From Paramecium octaurelia (Eukaryota; Ciliophora; Oligohymenophorea; Peniculida; Parameciidae), in NCBI GenBank assembly GCA_905182995.1, contig CAJJDP010000076.1:8356-72355 (forward strand): 64,000 nucleotides of DNA, given 5' to 3'. Shown here in pieces: positions 50,344-62,193 of the stretch; the first letter of the stretch is position 1; each line of letters opens with the position of its first letter. A model generated the notes under the pieces. That model ran no database searches and was not told where the DNA came from. It saw nothing but the letters and a program-made list of their open reading frames with translations. A program made the translations under genes and the position numbers.

Positions 50344-50862
50344 ATGAATCGTATTACCAATGGTGTGATCGGATTGGCATTTAAAAACTCCTTCTTCTTT
50401 AGTGCTGCCAAAAAGGCGAAAATGGAATTGACAGTCAGAACTCCATACAAAACTATCATTGACAAGTTTGATGGTTTCTCTAGAATTGTAGCTAAGACCA
50501 ATGAAGTACTTTCTCTCTCACATTTAGGCTGCACTTATCATACAAAATCGTACTCCAGCTGCAGTATATATTTTACCACCTGGACCATTGAAAATTAAAT
50601 TCACTTAGGATGTCAAGGGAGTAACGGGAGATTTCTTGCATTTGGGAGGATATGTGTTTGTCAACCCGTAAGATAATTATTCATTAATTATAGAGATAAC
50701 ACTTGCGAAATCAATTTGTTAGATGTTGTTGATAGAAAAGAAGCAAAAGTCGATCAATTTGATAAGGCTGATGTCAAAGATGCAGATACAGTTGCTGGAA
50801 GATATGCAGGAAAAATAAGGAGAGCTGCATAACGTACCTTCATCAAAAAAGCAACAGCATGA
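50344..50862 (+). CDS. Mitochondrial ATP synthase delta/epsilon-type subunit (putative)
   Basis: 156 aa. The N terminus (MNRITNGVIGLAFKNSFFFS) suits a mitochondrial presequence. The core has the beta-sandwich pattern of the F1 delta (bacterial epsilon) subunit: MELTVRTPYKTII, PAAVYILPPGPLKIKF, VTGDFLHLGGYVFVNPDN, then an Ala/Lys-rich helical tail (AGRYAGKIRRAAQRTFIKKA). In the enzyme this subunit sits in the central rotor stalk. The GGYVFVN stretch is the strongest family match; assignment is not proven. Introns 50506-50527 (22 nt) and 50668-50693 (26 nt). TGA 50860-50862. Confidence 0.55.
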
Positions 50863-51029
50863 TTTATAATACATAAATAATTATTTAATGTATTTGAATT
50901 GCATGTCTTCTAATATATATATAAAATATTAGCCAAACACTTTAAAATAATAAGATCTCATATGATGTCATATTCACATTTATAACCTCAGTAATTGTCT
51001 TACAATTTATTATCAAAATTAACAATTAT

Positions 51030-51874
51030 ATGAAGTTACTTGTGCTCATATTTTTAAGTCATCTCCTTATAGTTCACTCACAAGAGACTGAAGATATTAA
51101 GGGATATATGTATGTATTTGCATAAGAATGGCCTGGATCAATATGCAAATTTTAAAAGTGTACCAAAACCTACATGGGTAACTATGACAATGCAAGATGG
51201 AACACTCATGGTCTGTGGCCCAACACCATGCTAGCCACATCATGTGGATTTATCTCTAATTGCAGAGATGAAACATATGACGAATCTAAATTAACAGTAG
51301 CAACCAAGACATTGATAGATGTTACATGGAACGGAATGTATTCTGATACCTTCACATTCAGAAAGTATTCATTTCAATAATTCTAGACATGAATGGGAAA
51401 AGCATGGTACATGTCATCCAGATAATTTAACTTAGAATGGATATATGTCAAAAGTAGGCAATTTAAATAATCAATATAATTACTACAAAATATTGGCATC
51501 CGCTGGAATCTATCCAGACAATAGCAGAGAATTGACTGATGCTGAATTCAGAGCTCCCTTCACTAAAACCTTAGGTATTTCAACAGCTATGACTTATACT
51601 TGTCAAAAAGATTGTAATTATTCATTACTAGAATCAAGCAAACACTGGTAAATTTTACATTGCTGAAGTCAGAACATGCTTTACTTAAGCCATGAAAGCT
51701 AGAACTTGTGATTGCAGTAAACCTGTTAGTGCATTTGTCACTTGTGGCAAAACCTTCTATTATCCAACATTCCAACTTTCCAACGATTACGTATCTTATG
51801 TTGAGGAACTAGCTGATGAAGTTAGTGGAATATTTTAAAATTTTGCAAATGAGATTATGAATATTTTATTTTGA
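51030..51874 (+). CDS. Secreted RNase T2
   Basis: Secreted or lysosomal acid ribonuclease, about 267 aa. Signal peptide MKLLVLIFLSHLLIVHS, then WPGSICKF, active-site box CAS I (WNTHGLWP) and CAS II (HEWEKHGTC), which carry the catalytic His residues, and a Cys-rich C-terminal part (EVRTCFTQAMKARTCDC). Intron 51365-51386 (22 nt, GTA...TAG) lies exactly before CAS II. A second candidate intron, 51614-51631, is only 18 nt; frame continuity needs 19 nt removed, so there is either an unusual splice or a one-base difference. ATG 51030, TGA 51872-51874. Confidence 0.85.
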
Positions 51875-52135
51875 AAAACGAATATTAACGATATTTTCGA
51901 ATAGATTAATGTCATGAATATCTACCATATTCTACTAGGCACCTCAATATTCATATATATAATATCTTTTTTGGTAATTACTAACTTGATAGTAAATAAT
52001 TAATAACAAAATATTAAATAGTATAAATTTAACCAAATTTTAAGGGATTCAATATAGATATTAAACTTGATGATATTCACATCTCTTATCCTTCTAGGAC
52101 TGGAGCAATTTGTCAAGTAATTTAAAGATAATATA
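51875..52135. other. Intergenic / possible upstream exon
   Basis: AT-rich. Plus-strand sequence just left of 52136 (GFNIDIKLDDIHISYPSRTG) looks coding but is in another frame from the ORF that follows. Confidence 0.3.
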
Positions 52136-52714
52136 ATGAAGAATAAAGTGATGATGGGGATGAATTTAACAAAAAAGACAAAGAGGGATGATGAAAAAGA
52201 CAAAGGTAAAGATAGAGATCAGTATTTAATTTTAAAAACAGAAAATGATTAAATTTTTGAGTGTTGTAAATATGTGGGTATAAATTTAGAAAATGATTAT
52301 GAAGTTAAAAAAAATATTAAAATAAAAGAGGTAAAGAAACTAAGATAAATAAATTATTGTCATCTTTAAGTAAAAAATCCCAGATCTCTTTCCTGTTATT
52401 TTATCAAATTTGTAAGACTCTACTTTATTTCTAATCTTCTTGATGTCATTGGGGACTTGTCTATTGACATTTTTGACAGCGACTTCAATAAGAGTGAAGC
52501 AGAACATGTACTTATTCCTTTTCCTGGAAAATTAGAAGAACTTGGTACAGAATAAATTGATTATTATTATTTGTTCTATTAAAGGGTTAAAAATGACATA
52601 CATATAATTGCCCTTTATTTGTTTATTAATTGTTACTTTTTTATTGTCTTTCAGTTTAACAATATCTCTATTGCAAAATTTGATCGTATTGGTTTATTAG
52701 CTATTGAAAATTGA
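52136..52714 (+). CDS. Hypothetical protein, 192 codons
   Basis: Not recognised. ATG 52136 starts a very basic segment (KKTKRDDEKDKGKDRDQYL), followed by CCKYVGINLENDYEVKKN, an acidic patch (SIDIFDSDFNKSEAEHVLIP) and a hydrophobic stretch (IIALYLFINCYFFIVF) that may be a membrane helix, ending at TGA 52712-52714. The adjacent frame upstream encodes similar polar sequence, so the true gene may start near 52030 with a frameshift or missed intron. Downstream sequence (52730-52910) is also hydrophobic and may be a further exon. Confidence 0.35.
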
Positions 52715-53671
52715 CTTTGTTATCGATGATTTAAGGGATTCTTAATTTAGGAACGATTACATTTGTATTTTTAGATTAATTAGTGCATTTTCCATTATTT
52801 TTAACATTCTTTTTATTAACCATCTGTTTAGGTGATATCTTCATTAGTTATCGATTAGTGAATTTGTTAATATCTCTAATTACCATAGAGATATCCTTAT
52901 CATTTTATTAATAATATAACTAATGAATGGAATTGGATTTGTTAAGAATACTCTATAGTTTTTGTGTAATTGGTTTAATCTAATTATTAGACACGATAGA
53001 ATTGGAGTAAATATTGTGTTCTGAAGTTTCCCAACTTATTAATCTATTTTCATATTCTTCAATTTCAGATGATTAACTATTAAAAATAACAGAAATACTC
53101 AATATTTTATGTGGTATTGAATAATATTTGATATTGCCAAAATATTAATGATATCAAAATTGAAATAAACTCACTATATTTATTGGTGGCTGCCATGTTG
53201 TGAACAGGTTATTTTTGTAATTTTTTCAGTTTATTGTTTCGCTTCTAAAGAATTTGATGTGCTGTCACGATTAACAAATTGGGTATTGGAATCTGAGACA
53301 CAATTGATTGATTATACGCTATAGTACCTTGAATTAAAGTTTGCTCATTATTTATTTTTAGTCCAATTTATTGTAACATTTTGTTAAATAGTCGTTATCA
53401 TCATTGAAGTACAACAAATCCTTAAATAAAACAACATGATCAATTTGCAAATTGGCTAATATTTCTGATATCGGTTTGGCAAAATAGAAATGAAAGGCAT
53501 TATAATACCTATTTATTCTTAAATTCCATACTTCTTTTTTAAATAATCAATTTAGAATTACGATAAAGAACTCTAACATAATCTACATTCTTTATATTAT
53601 TTATATTACATAAATTTAATTATTATTTTATTCTAAGACAATTAACAAAACTATATATATATAAACTTAAT
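52715..53671. other. No resolved gene
   Basis: Nearly 1 kb. Up to about 52910 hydrophobic frames (LFLTFFLLTICLGDIFISY) may belong to the preceding gene. The rest is AT-rich with no domain, RNA or repeat seen. Confidence 0.35.
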
Positions 53672-54917
53672 TCACTTTTTAATCACCTAGGAGTATTTCT
53701 AATACTGCTTGTCAAATCCATCTTTACCAAACAATTTAAATAATTCAACTAATTCTAATTTTTTATTTGTTTTTTTCATAATCTCTCTGATTTCCTTATC
53801 TTAAATTGGTTTTTTTAAGGCTTGTTTAATGATTTTCTCTGCACATTTTACTTTTTAATCTTGAAAATTAAAAAATATTGAAAGGTCTGCCTCATCTTTA
53901 GTCAACAATTCATCTTAAAAGATAGTAACCATTGCCAATATCAGATCTGTGTATCCCAGAACAGTGCCCTTGATAAAAATGTAATCCCACAACAAAACAC
54001 AGTCCAATAAATCAAAAAGGTATACAAATCCACTCAACAAAATCTTACTGACCCAAATAGAAGGGGAAATATTACAAGCCATAAAATGGTTATAAACCTT
54101 AGGCAATTATTTTTACATTAATTTCATTATGATTTCTTCTATAATGAATAACAACGGAAGGTCCTCTTTAAATAATAAATTGAACATATAGAAAGAAGAA
54201 TCAAGGAGTTCACCAAAAACACAAACTGTCTGTTATTCTTTAGCACCTGACACCATCAAAAATAAGGCTATATTATCTAATAATGAATCAAATACCTGCT
54301 ATGTAGTTCATGCCCTAACAATATCCTACTTGAGGATATAAACGAGCTAAATTGGTTAGGACATAATCGAGTTTCTCTATTACAGTACCTTCTTTGAACA
54401 ATTCACTAATTAAGGTTCTATTTATGTCTTTCTATATATGATATAATGCACTATTTATTTGATTATCCATCTTTTTGTGCATGATATCCTTTTGAAATGT
54501 GATAACTTTCCAATATGCCCATCTATACTTTTGTGGAATACCAATCAATCCATAGTTTTTAAATTCTTATTTCTCCTAAATGAAAAATACGAACATATAA
54601 TATTCAAAATCCTGGGTCATTAATTGACATTCTGTAAAAAACTATTCAATATTCCTAGGTTTTGTAAGAGAATTTCTGTAATTGGATTAGGTTCTAGGAG
54701 GTTCATCATAAACTTTAAATGAATTAAGCTTCTCTTCCCATATTTCATCTAGTTTAGAATTATTTCCAACATTTAAATACATCCCAATAGCATGAACATA
54801 AGAAAAAGAATTAGATCTGTCATCTTACTTATTATTTACTTGTTTTTTATAATCCAATTCTAGTCTATTTATAATACTAGGCTGTTTTTCTTCTTGAGTG
54901 CATTACAACTATCCCAT
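53672..54917 (-). CDS. TBC-domain Rab GTPase-activating protein
   Basis: 405 aa. TBC-domain RabGAPs switch off Rab GTPases on membranes. Landmarks: PQKYRWAYWKVI (domain start, near 135), arginine-finger motif IQKDINRTL, glutamine-finger motif YPQVGYCQGMNYIAA, LFLMVSGA, and a later VSKILLSGFVYLFDLLDCV segment matching the end of TBC domains. Both catalytic fingers (Arg, Gln) are intact. The N-terminal 130 residues are polar and not conserved; the C terminus is a basic helix. One 28-nt intron, 54268-54295, lies just after the Gln finger. ATG 54915-54917, TGA 53672-53674. Target Rab unknown. Confidence 0.88.
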
Positions 54918-54990
54918 TATTTTAATTAATCATTTAATACAGATCTAATATAATTGAATAATAATTAAATACATTACTAAAATAAAAAAG

Positions 54991-55641
54991 ATGGAATCAA
55001 AAAAGCTGAGTAAAATAATTGAACTGATTTTTCTGTCCATTGCTGTAAGAATAATAACCTTATATCATAAAGTGGTTATCAGTGATGGCCTGTTTAATAA
55101 GGACTGATTTTAATTTCCCATTTGCCTTTTTCTGCTATTATTTATGGATATCAAGAGATGACAAGGCCAATTCGTTAATGGTAAATCAATCCTTATATGC
55201 ATAATTTAGTTAATGGTTTTGAATGGAATCCTCATCCTGGTGGACTTAATTTGGCTCCTATCAGTTGGATCCATTTGGACAGCAACAGAGAAAAACAATC
55301 CTGTCTGGGGACACTTGCATGGACTTCATGTATTTGTTATTTTCATCAGCATTGTAAACGTCTTATTGAAAGTATTTTAATCAATCCATCTTTAGGTTGG
55401 TGTTATTGTAGCAATTAATTCTTACAGAGGAAATTAATCTTAAGTTGGTAATCCTCTTATTAATTCTAGCTGGTTCATTATAAAATCCTCAATAGAGTGG
55501 TCTAAACGATGTTTCTTAAAATAGATAAGTCCCTTATGGATAATATTGATCTAATAAAATCAACCAAAATTATATTAACTTCTAATTTAACAGTAAAACA
55601 ACATATCATATCTCTTATAAGAATAAAACTAAATGAATTGA
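54991..55641 (+). CDS. Four-TM membrane protein, 189 aa
   Basis: Family not recognised. Hydrophobic helices in order: LSKIIELIFLSIAWLSVMAC, LMLMVLNGILILVDLIWLLS, HVFVIFISIVNVLLKVGVIV and a weaker C-terminal one, with NPVWGHLHGLH between the second and third. Three introns restore the frame: 55045-55072 (28 nt, ends AAG), 55181-55209 (29) and 55372-55395 (24). ATG 54991; TGA 55639-55641. It is 73 bp from the divergent TBC gene start, so the two probably share a promoter region. The C-terminal 40 residues (Gln/Ile-rich) may be mispredicted. Confidence 0.6.
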
Positions 55642-56026
55642 TACAAATCATCTGATAATCTGTAGGTAAAGGAAGCAATTTATAATTATAATTCAACAAA
55701 ACCTTTAGATATTTTCAAATTTTACAAAACAATTTCAATTTCATTATATATTTAATCAAACTAGCTTATACTCTAATTCCGAATTGAACATTTTCTGATA
55801 TTTTCAAAAATCCAGAAACTTCATTATTTTAAATCAACAATTAAATACTAAAAAATTAGAAATCTCAAAAAAATAATTAAATTCTCTTTAAAATAAATTC
55901 AAATTAGTCTAATGTAGTTTTTTCTTTTATTACTATATAAATAATTTCTTAACTTCTTAAAAAAGAGTCAGTTTTAAGTAATCTTTTATTTCTTGATCCA
56001 TATTGAGAATAAATAAATAATTAATT
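55642..56026. other. Intergenic
   Basis: 385 bp of AT-rich sequence between two plus-strand genes. Nothing recognised apart from the presumed promoter of the VPS50 gene. Confidence 0.5.
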
Positions 56027-59000
56027 ATGAATGTAAAAAATTATATATTACGCAAACTTGTTGGTGATTCTTCAAATACATTGACAGTTGAATAGGTGCA
56101 GAGAATTCTGGAATCCCAAAAGGATGATGATAGAATATTTAGGTAAAATGACATATGCGAAATAGAGCAATTATTAATTCATCATTATCCAATTAAAAAC
56201 TACAGAATACCAATTCAGATTTCCTCATCAATTCTTAAACCGAATTCGGCAATCTTTTGTTGAACTAACTGCAATCCAGCTTAGTAAATATAATAATCTA
56301 TATAATCATTTTAGTAATCCATAAAATCAAAGAATTAACTTTTGTCAATAGACTAGTATCCTTTAGACATCAATTAGTTTAATGTTGACATTTCACAAAC
56401 TGATTTAATCAAATAATAACTTTAGCATCTCTATCGATTATACAAAGCTACTATTCGTTAAAATGGTGATGGATTAAAGGAAACTTTAAACTACCTTGCC
56501 AACCTAAATTAAACAGAGTAAATTATTGAATCCCAATATGCGTAATAATGTATTCTAAAAGCTCCTCAGTTTATTCAAGGAATAGATTAAATTAATGTAT
56601 GGTGTGATAAAAGTACAACTCTACATTAGACAGTAACCTCAACTAGATAGTTATTGTAATAAAGTAAAAGTTAATCATTAAAACAAAAATTGCAAATTGT
56701 AGAGAAATACAAATCCATTTAAAGAATTAAATATACATTAGAAAAATTAATGATTCTAAAATAGACCTTTGGATAATTGGCTTAAGCAATGAATAAATAC
56801 GATGATAATGCATATGAAATCATACCAATTATGAAAGAGACACAAAATAATATCAATAAATATAAATTGAATGAATTGAAATTATCATGCATAAGCGATA
56901 ATTTTTTTGAAAATAAAATAGAATCATTAAAAGAAAGAATTAAATAAGGCATTCTGGCTAATTTTATGAAGTTTGATGAAAAGAAATATTGTTCTCTTTT
57001 GAAAAGTTACTATTTCATTGAAAAACATTATCAAATGCAATCTTACTTAACTTAAATCTGGGGTTTGGCCAAAAAGAGTATTAGTGTAACTTTCAAAAAT
57101 GCCATTAAGTTATTTGAATAATCGTATATTCCTAACAAGATCTATCAAAATTGTTAAGATGAGGATTTACTCTAATTCTACAAATTGCTATATAGTGAAT
57201 TAGTAGAATAAATGCTAAATTTCCATTATTGCAATAGATTCCATTAAGAAAATGATTTTACAATTGAAGAAGAGGAAAGCAATAGTAAATTCGAAGAATA
57301 TACAGAATAGATTAGACAATCATACTTAGAAATGAGGTAACTAATATGGCAATAAATTCAAAAGAAACTTGTTAAAATCATCACTGCTCATTTAATCAAT
57401 ATTAAATCTCTTGTTATTGAACAATTAATCTATTTCTTAGGATATAATTGCTTATTAATTAAAAGAGCCGAAGACTTTAGTCATTCTGATTCCCAAAAGT
57501 ATACTTATAAATATATTTAGTTTGACTAAATGCATTATCGATATCTATATGAGTTTTGTTTAATAGTTTCATAAAGCAAATTTAAAATCTATAAGCACGT
57601 ACTTACAGAATGAATTATACCAAAGATTGCCTTTAACAAAAGATTCAAAATTAAATACATAATTAGAATAGCTAACAATTTTGAATTAAGTAAATAAAAA
57701 GTTGTTTGAATATTTGATTGAAAAAAGGGAAGAAAACTATTAACAAGAAGCAAAGAAAACAGTTGATTTTTAAGATTTAATAAATAACGATAAAGAGATG
57801 CAGTTGTTTTATTTATTTGAATATCAAAATCCTTTTGTACTGTAATAAGAAGAGTTTGATCTAATTATAAAAGCAATCTGGATTAAGAAGTATGCAACAT
57901 AATCCACAGGAGTTTTGAATTAAATTGAATCAGTTTTATCATCATCCAGCATTAGAATCTTGGAATTGCTACCGTAATATGCATAGCTCTCCTTCTATCA
58001 CCCTTCTTGCCAATAGCAAATCGTAGGTAACTTCCTTCAATTGCTTGAACTCTACATGTTTGTTTCTTACAATTAATTGGTTGGGATGCATTAGTAAAAA
58101 TAATTGTTAGAAAATTTTGCACAAATAATAAAATTTGATGAAAGCAAAGAAATTGAGTTCTTTGTGCAAACTTATGATTCATTTAGTGATTGTTTAGTTC
58201 TATAAGAGCGTTTTTGTTTTTTCAAACGATTTGTTTAAAGGTTTTGCAAAGAAGGAATTGATTTTAAGGAGATAGATATATTTTAATCCAAAGAAAAAAG
58301 ATAATTTGTTGATATTGCAGAAAGAGCAATAGCTTCAGAATCCTTAGCATATCTGCTTTCTTAAACTAAAACTGTATTCTCTCTAATTGGAATAACATCT
58401 TAAAACTTTGATATTTTTAAAGAAGTCTATAATCAATATAAGGAGTTCATTTATAGAAATTTTGTGTAAACCTATATTAAGATCGATGGAATTGTACAAT
58501 ATGTACCATAATAAAGATGGGATCTTAAAGATCTACATAATGAAAATAATAATATTTACTTGGATAGATTGATATAATTTATTCTTGATTAAAAAGAAAG
58601 ACTCAAAAGCATAGGAGGAGGTGTAATACCACCAAATGCTCAAAAGGATATTTTTTCGTTTTTAGCAGAACATTGTTTGAATATATTATTGGAAACTTAT
58701 GGAAAAATTAAAAAAGTAATTTATTTTAATTAATTAATTAATTATAGTTGAATTCAATAGGTAGAGATTAAATGGTTTTCGAATATACTACATGTTGTTA
58801 ATCAATAGAATCAAGTTAGAAGAATAGTAAAGAAGTCGTGCTTAATCCAAAGATCACTATAATGTAATTAGAATACTTAAAAGTCTTCAATTCCTAATAA
58901 TATGAGGAGATCGATTAATATATCTAAAAATCGAAAGTAAATACAATTTAGTAATCACTTTTAGACTTTGATCCCATTAAGATTGTTGTATAATTTGATG

Positions 59001-59080
59001 AGTTCAAGTTCAAGTTATAATAAATTATCAAAATAATAGAAAAAAGATATTTCAGTAAAGTTTTTCAAAGATTATTATGA
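56027..59080 (+). CDS. VPS50: VPS50/syndetin, EARP tethering complex subunit
   Basis: 984 aa. In other eukaryotes VPS50 replaces VPS54 in the EARP complex for endosome recycling. N-terminal helical-bundle region: FRFPHQFLNRIRQSFVELTA, LQHLYRLYKATIRQ and AQQCILKAPQFIQGIDQ. C-terminal syndetin signature near 800-930: YVPQQRWDLKDLHNENNN, YLDRLIQFILDQKERLKSIG, LAEHCLNILLETYGKIKKLN, GRDQMVFEYTT. Four introns: 56143-56167 (25 nt), 56344-56366 (23, GTC), 57558-57576 (19, GTTT...AAG) and 58716-58747 (32). With these the spliced length is an exact multiple of three. TGA 59078-59080. VPS54 is the main alternative; the GRDQM and AEH motifs favour VPS50. Confidence 0.85.
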
Positions 59081-59544
59081 TACATTTAAGTTATTTTGAA
59101 AATATTTATAAGACCAATACAATTTTATGAAATAAAATCATTATAAGTTATTAATATATTTTAGTTTTCTTAGATTAGACTTCGATTTAGTGAATTATTA
59201 ATATATTGATTGTGGCGAAAACTTCTAAAAATATAAACATTTATCAATTATACAACATACTAATACAAATTTTAATTAAATTTTATTTATTAATTTAGAA
59301 AATAAAAAAGACTTTAATAACAAAGTTTTGTTATTGAGTTAAAATGGAAGTGAATATTGAGATGATTCCTTTAAATAATAATCATATCATAATATGATAA
59401 GTAATCTAAGAAGGATATTCTTTTTGAGTACCAATACTATTATTAAGGACAATAATTTTATTATTCAATTGATACATAAGTATTTGGATAATGAACTAAT
59501 GAAATAATAATTATATATATATATATATTTGTATCAAATAAATA
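59081..59544. other. Intergenic
   Basis: 464 bp, very AT-rich with a short (AT)n run near 59515-59525. No gene seen. Confidence 0.5.
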
Positions 59545-61143
59545 ATGGATCAAGATCATTTCAAGCATATTCTATGCGAAACGCATAAGCTGCCAATTAA
59601 TAGAATAATCAAAGAGAAAAAAGAAAAGTCTTCAAAAAGAGCTTTATGTTTTAAATGTGATGGTTAAGGAGAATCAATATTTAAAATTTATCAGATTTTG
59701 GATACCTTGTAAGTGATCTTTTTACCCGTTCATCAAACTTATAACAAATTTAGAAACAGATTATAAGCTCTTAAGTTAGAGATTAATAAAATAATTGAAA
59801 AAGTTTGCTCTTCTATTGAAGGAACAATTGATTAAAGTGAATTTGAGGTATCTAAACTAGAGAAATATCTTAATTATCAAAAAAACTGTCGAGAGTTTAC
59901 ATTAGATGATTTAGAGATAATATCAGATTTCATTTATAATGGTGAACCAGAGGAAAACCCTCTTGTTAAATCCACTAAATTAGCACGCGATTTCGAAAAA
60001 AACTGGAAAAATCAATTAGTTATACTTTTTGAAACGATAATTAAATTGATAAAAGGGCCTGACTATTCATACATCCCTTAGATAGTGAAACAAAATCCTT
60101 AAAGCGAAAAGAAAAATGACTAAATCATATCTTCTGTCTTACCATTGAATATACCTTTATAATAGCCATCAGAGTAAAGATCAACAATATTTGGAAACAG
60201 TAGTTTATCGTATGTAAAAAAAAAGGAATTTAAAACCAGTTTAGTGTCTGCAGCGATTTTCAATTCAAATGGGAATATGTTATTTTAAGGATAATATCCA
60301 TACAACTGTTAGAATTTGGAAATCAAATCAGTTGAGTAAAATTTTGATATTAAAAATCAATAAGTTTAATAAGATTATGATGAAAATATGAATTAACAAG
60401 CTACTGCATTAACTTTCAATGAATCTAATAATTTACTATTTGTTGGATATGAAAATGGGAATATTTCGACTTATTAATATACCAATAACATTTGGAATAA
60501 AAAGGATCACTGTAACGCACATAATGATAGGATAAATTTTTTGATTGCAAATTAAAAGCACGCATAGTTAATTTCAGTAGTGGGATATGAAAGTATTAAA
60601 TGCTTTCATTATTAAGACAGTATTAAGCCATCTCGTAAAGAAATAGATTCAATTTATAAAATTAGTGATGTATAAATAAATAAAGAATCTGATTATTTGT
60701 TTGCTATTGGAGATGGCGAGTTACATATTTTTAATAATTCCTAAGACTATTTTTCTTAATTTTAAAAGATATCTTTAGAAAATTAGAAGATAACTTGTAT
60801 AACTACCACAAGAAAGTAAATTTATATCGGATCAGATTTTGGAAATATATATATCTATGAACAGAACAACAACAACCTGTTTGAGTAAGTTTGTACAAGT
60901 AATTTAATATAAAAAAATTTGTCATAAATAAAGTATAATGAAGAGAACAAATTATTAATAGTTCTTTTAGATAATTAGGTGAGTATTCATTAAAAAAGGT
61001 CAGACAATTAGTTTGTTCAAATACAAGAAATTACTGGAGAATATTCTCTTATTTGCTTCTAAAACAATTAGAAATCTTCTCAAATTATCTTGTATTGCTA
61101 AGATCAATATATGGCATTTCATTACATAATGCAAAGAAATTGA
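59545..61143 (+). CDS. WD40-like beta-propeller protein, 532 aa
   Basis: Single exon, ATG 59545, TGA 61141-61143. The N-terminal 220 residues hold a CxxC pair (ALCFKCDGQG) and helical sequence (RNRLQALKLEINKIIEKVCS). The C-terminal 330 residues show weak WD40-type repeats: AALTFNESNNLLFVGYENGNI-like blades, LISVVGYESIKCFHYQD, KITCITTTRKQIYIGSDFGN and ICFQNNQKSSQIILYCQDQ. Many Paramecium genes share this helical-N plus propeller plan. Probably a protein-interaction scaffold; partner unknown. Confidence 0.7.
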
Positions 61144-61189
61144 AATTGATTTTATTTGTTAAATATTTTATTTTTAATTTAATTTACAA

Positions 61190-61828
61190 ATGTTAGACCT
61201 GTTAAAAAAAATATTTATTGGCAAAATTCTATAAATGGATAGAAAACCATATGTGTATTTTAAATTGGATTATGATCGACTACTAAAAAAATAAAGAACT
61301 TAATGAAATAAAGATTATCTTCAATCAAGCTATCAACATTTCTTGAAACTTTAAGACTAGAGAGTGTGGTCAAAAACAACAAAAGAATAGATATTTTGTT
61401 GTAGAAATCACCAAATTAAGTGTGTTTAAATCATTCAATAAAATAATTACTCTAATTGAACAGTCTGCTTCAGAGGACAGACCAATAGTAAATAACATAA
61501 GATTTCTTAATATTTCTTTATTAATTTTAGAGAACATTAGTATTTCATAAATGTGAAAGAAAATATAAAGAAAGACTAACTAATTTTTTGTTGATTTCAT
61601 TTATTTATGGAAAGACTATAAGTAAAAAACATAGACAAAAAGTAATAAATTATTTAATAATGAATCAATACTCAATTTTAAGGGTGATTCATTAATTATT
61701 GCGATTTTTGAAAAGATTGAAACACTAATTTCTAGGAACATTAAGAATTAGAAAAAAAGAGAAGGTTTTAATGTTTAATATTAAGAAATAGTAGAAGCAC
61801 CTATAAGAATATGAAAAATAGGTTAAAG
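61190..61828 (+). pseudogene. Decayed gene with TGAs at probable Trp sites
   Basis: One plus-strand frame gives continuous protein-like sequence for about 210 codons but is cut by TGA near 61337 (between QAINIS and NFKTRECGQ) and near 61551 (between ISISQM and KKIQRKTNQFF). Good segments include YKWIENHMCILNWIMIDYQK, KSFNKIITLIEQSASEDRP and FFVDFIYLWKDYKQKTQTKS. No intron removes either TGA. Both would read naturally as Trp. Upstream and downstream ends are undefined; family not named. Confidence 0.4.
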
Positions 61829-62193
61829 TATACTTATTGTCTCAAAAAAAAATAAATAATTAAAGAAATTCAAGCAGAGTTTTGAATTATCTAAAAATGA
61901 AATTTTGAGATAAAATAAAACTATTTCAGGATTTTTTGAAAATATTAAGAGTAATCTTTTTTTCTTATAAACAGAGTGTCATTTTATCAATATAAGATAT
62001 AAAACGAAAGGCCTTGCTAGTATTAAATGTTTATTTAAGTATTGAGATCAATGATTAAATTGTAGAAAATAAAAAATATTCATAAGATGAGAAACAACAA
62101 TTTTTAAGTTAGTTGTATTTTTAAGTTATCGATAATATTGACTGATATATAATTTATAAACAAGTAAAATATTTATCATTTGAATGGTCTTTA
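61829..62193. other. Intergenic
   Basis: 365 bp AT-rich, no feature recognised. Confidence 0.4.

Noticed and set aside
50307-50534. Minus-strand ORF opposite the ATP synthase subunit
   Set aside because: Overlaps the kinase start and is antisense to a gene with a clear presequence, introns and stop.
57952-58182. Minus-strand ORF within VPS50
   Set aside because: Antisense of a continuous VPS50 exon.
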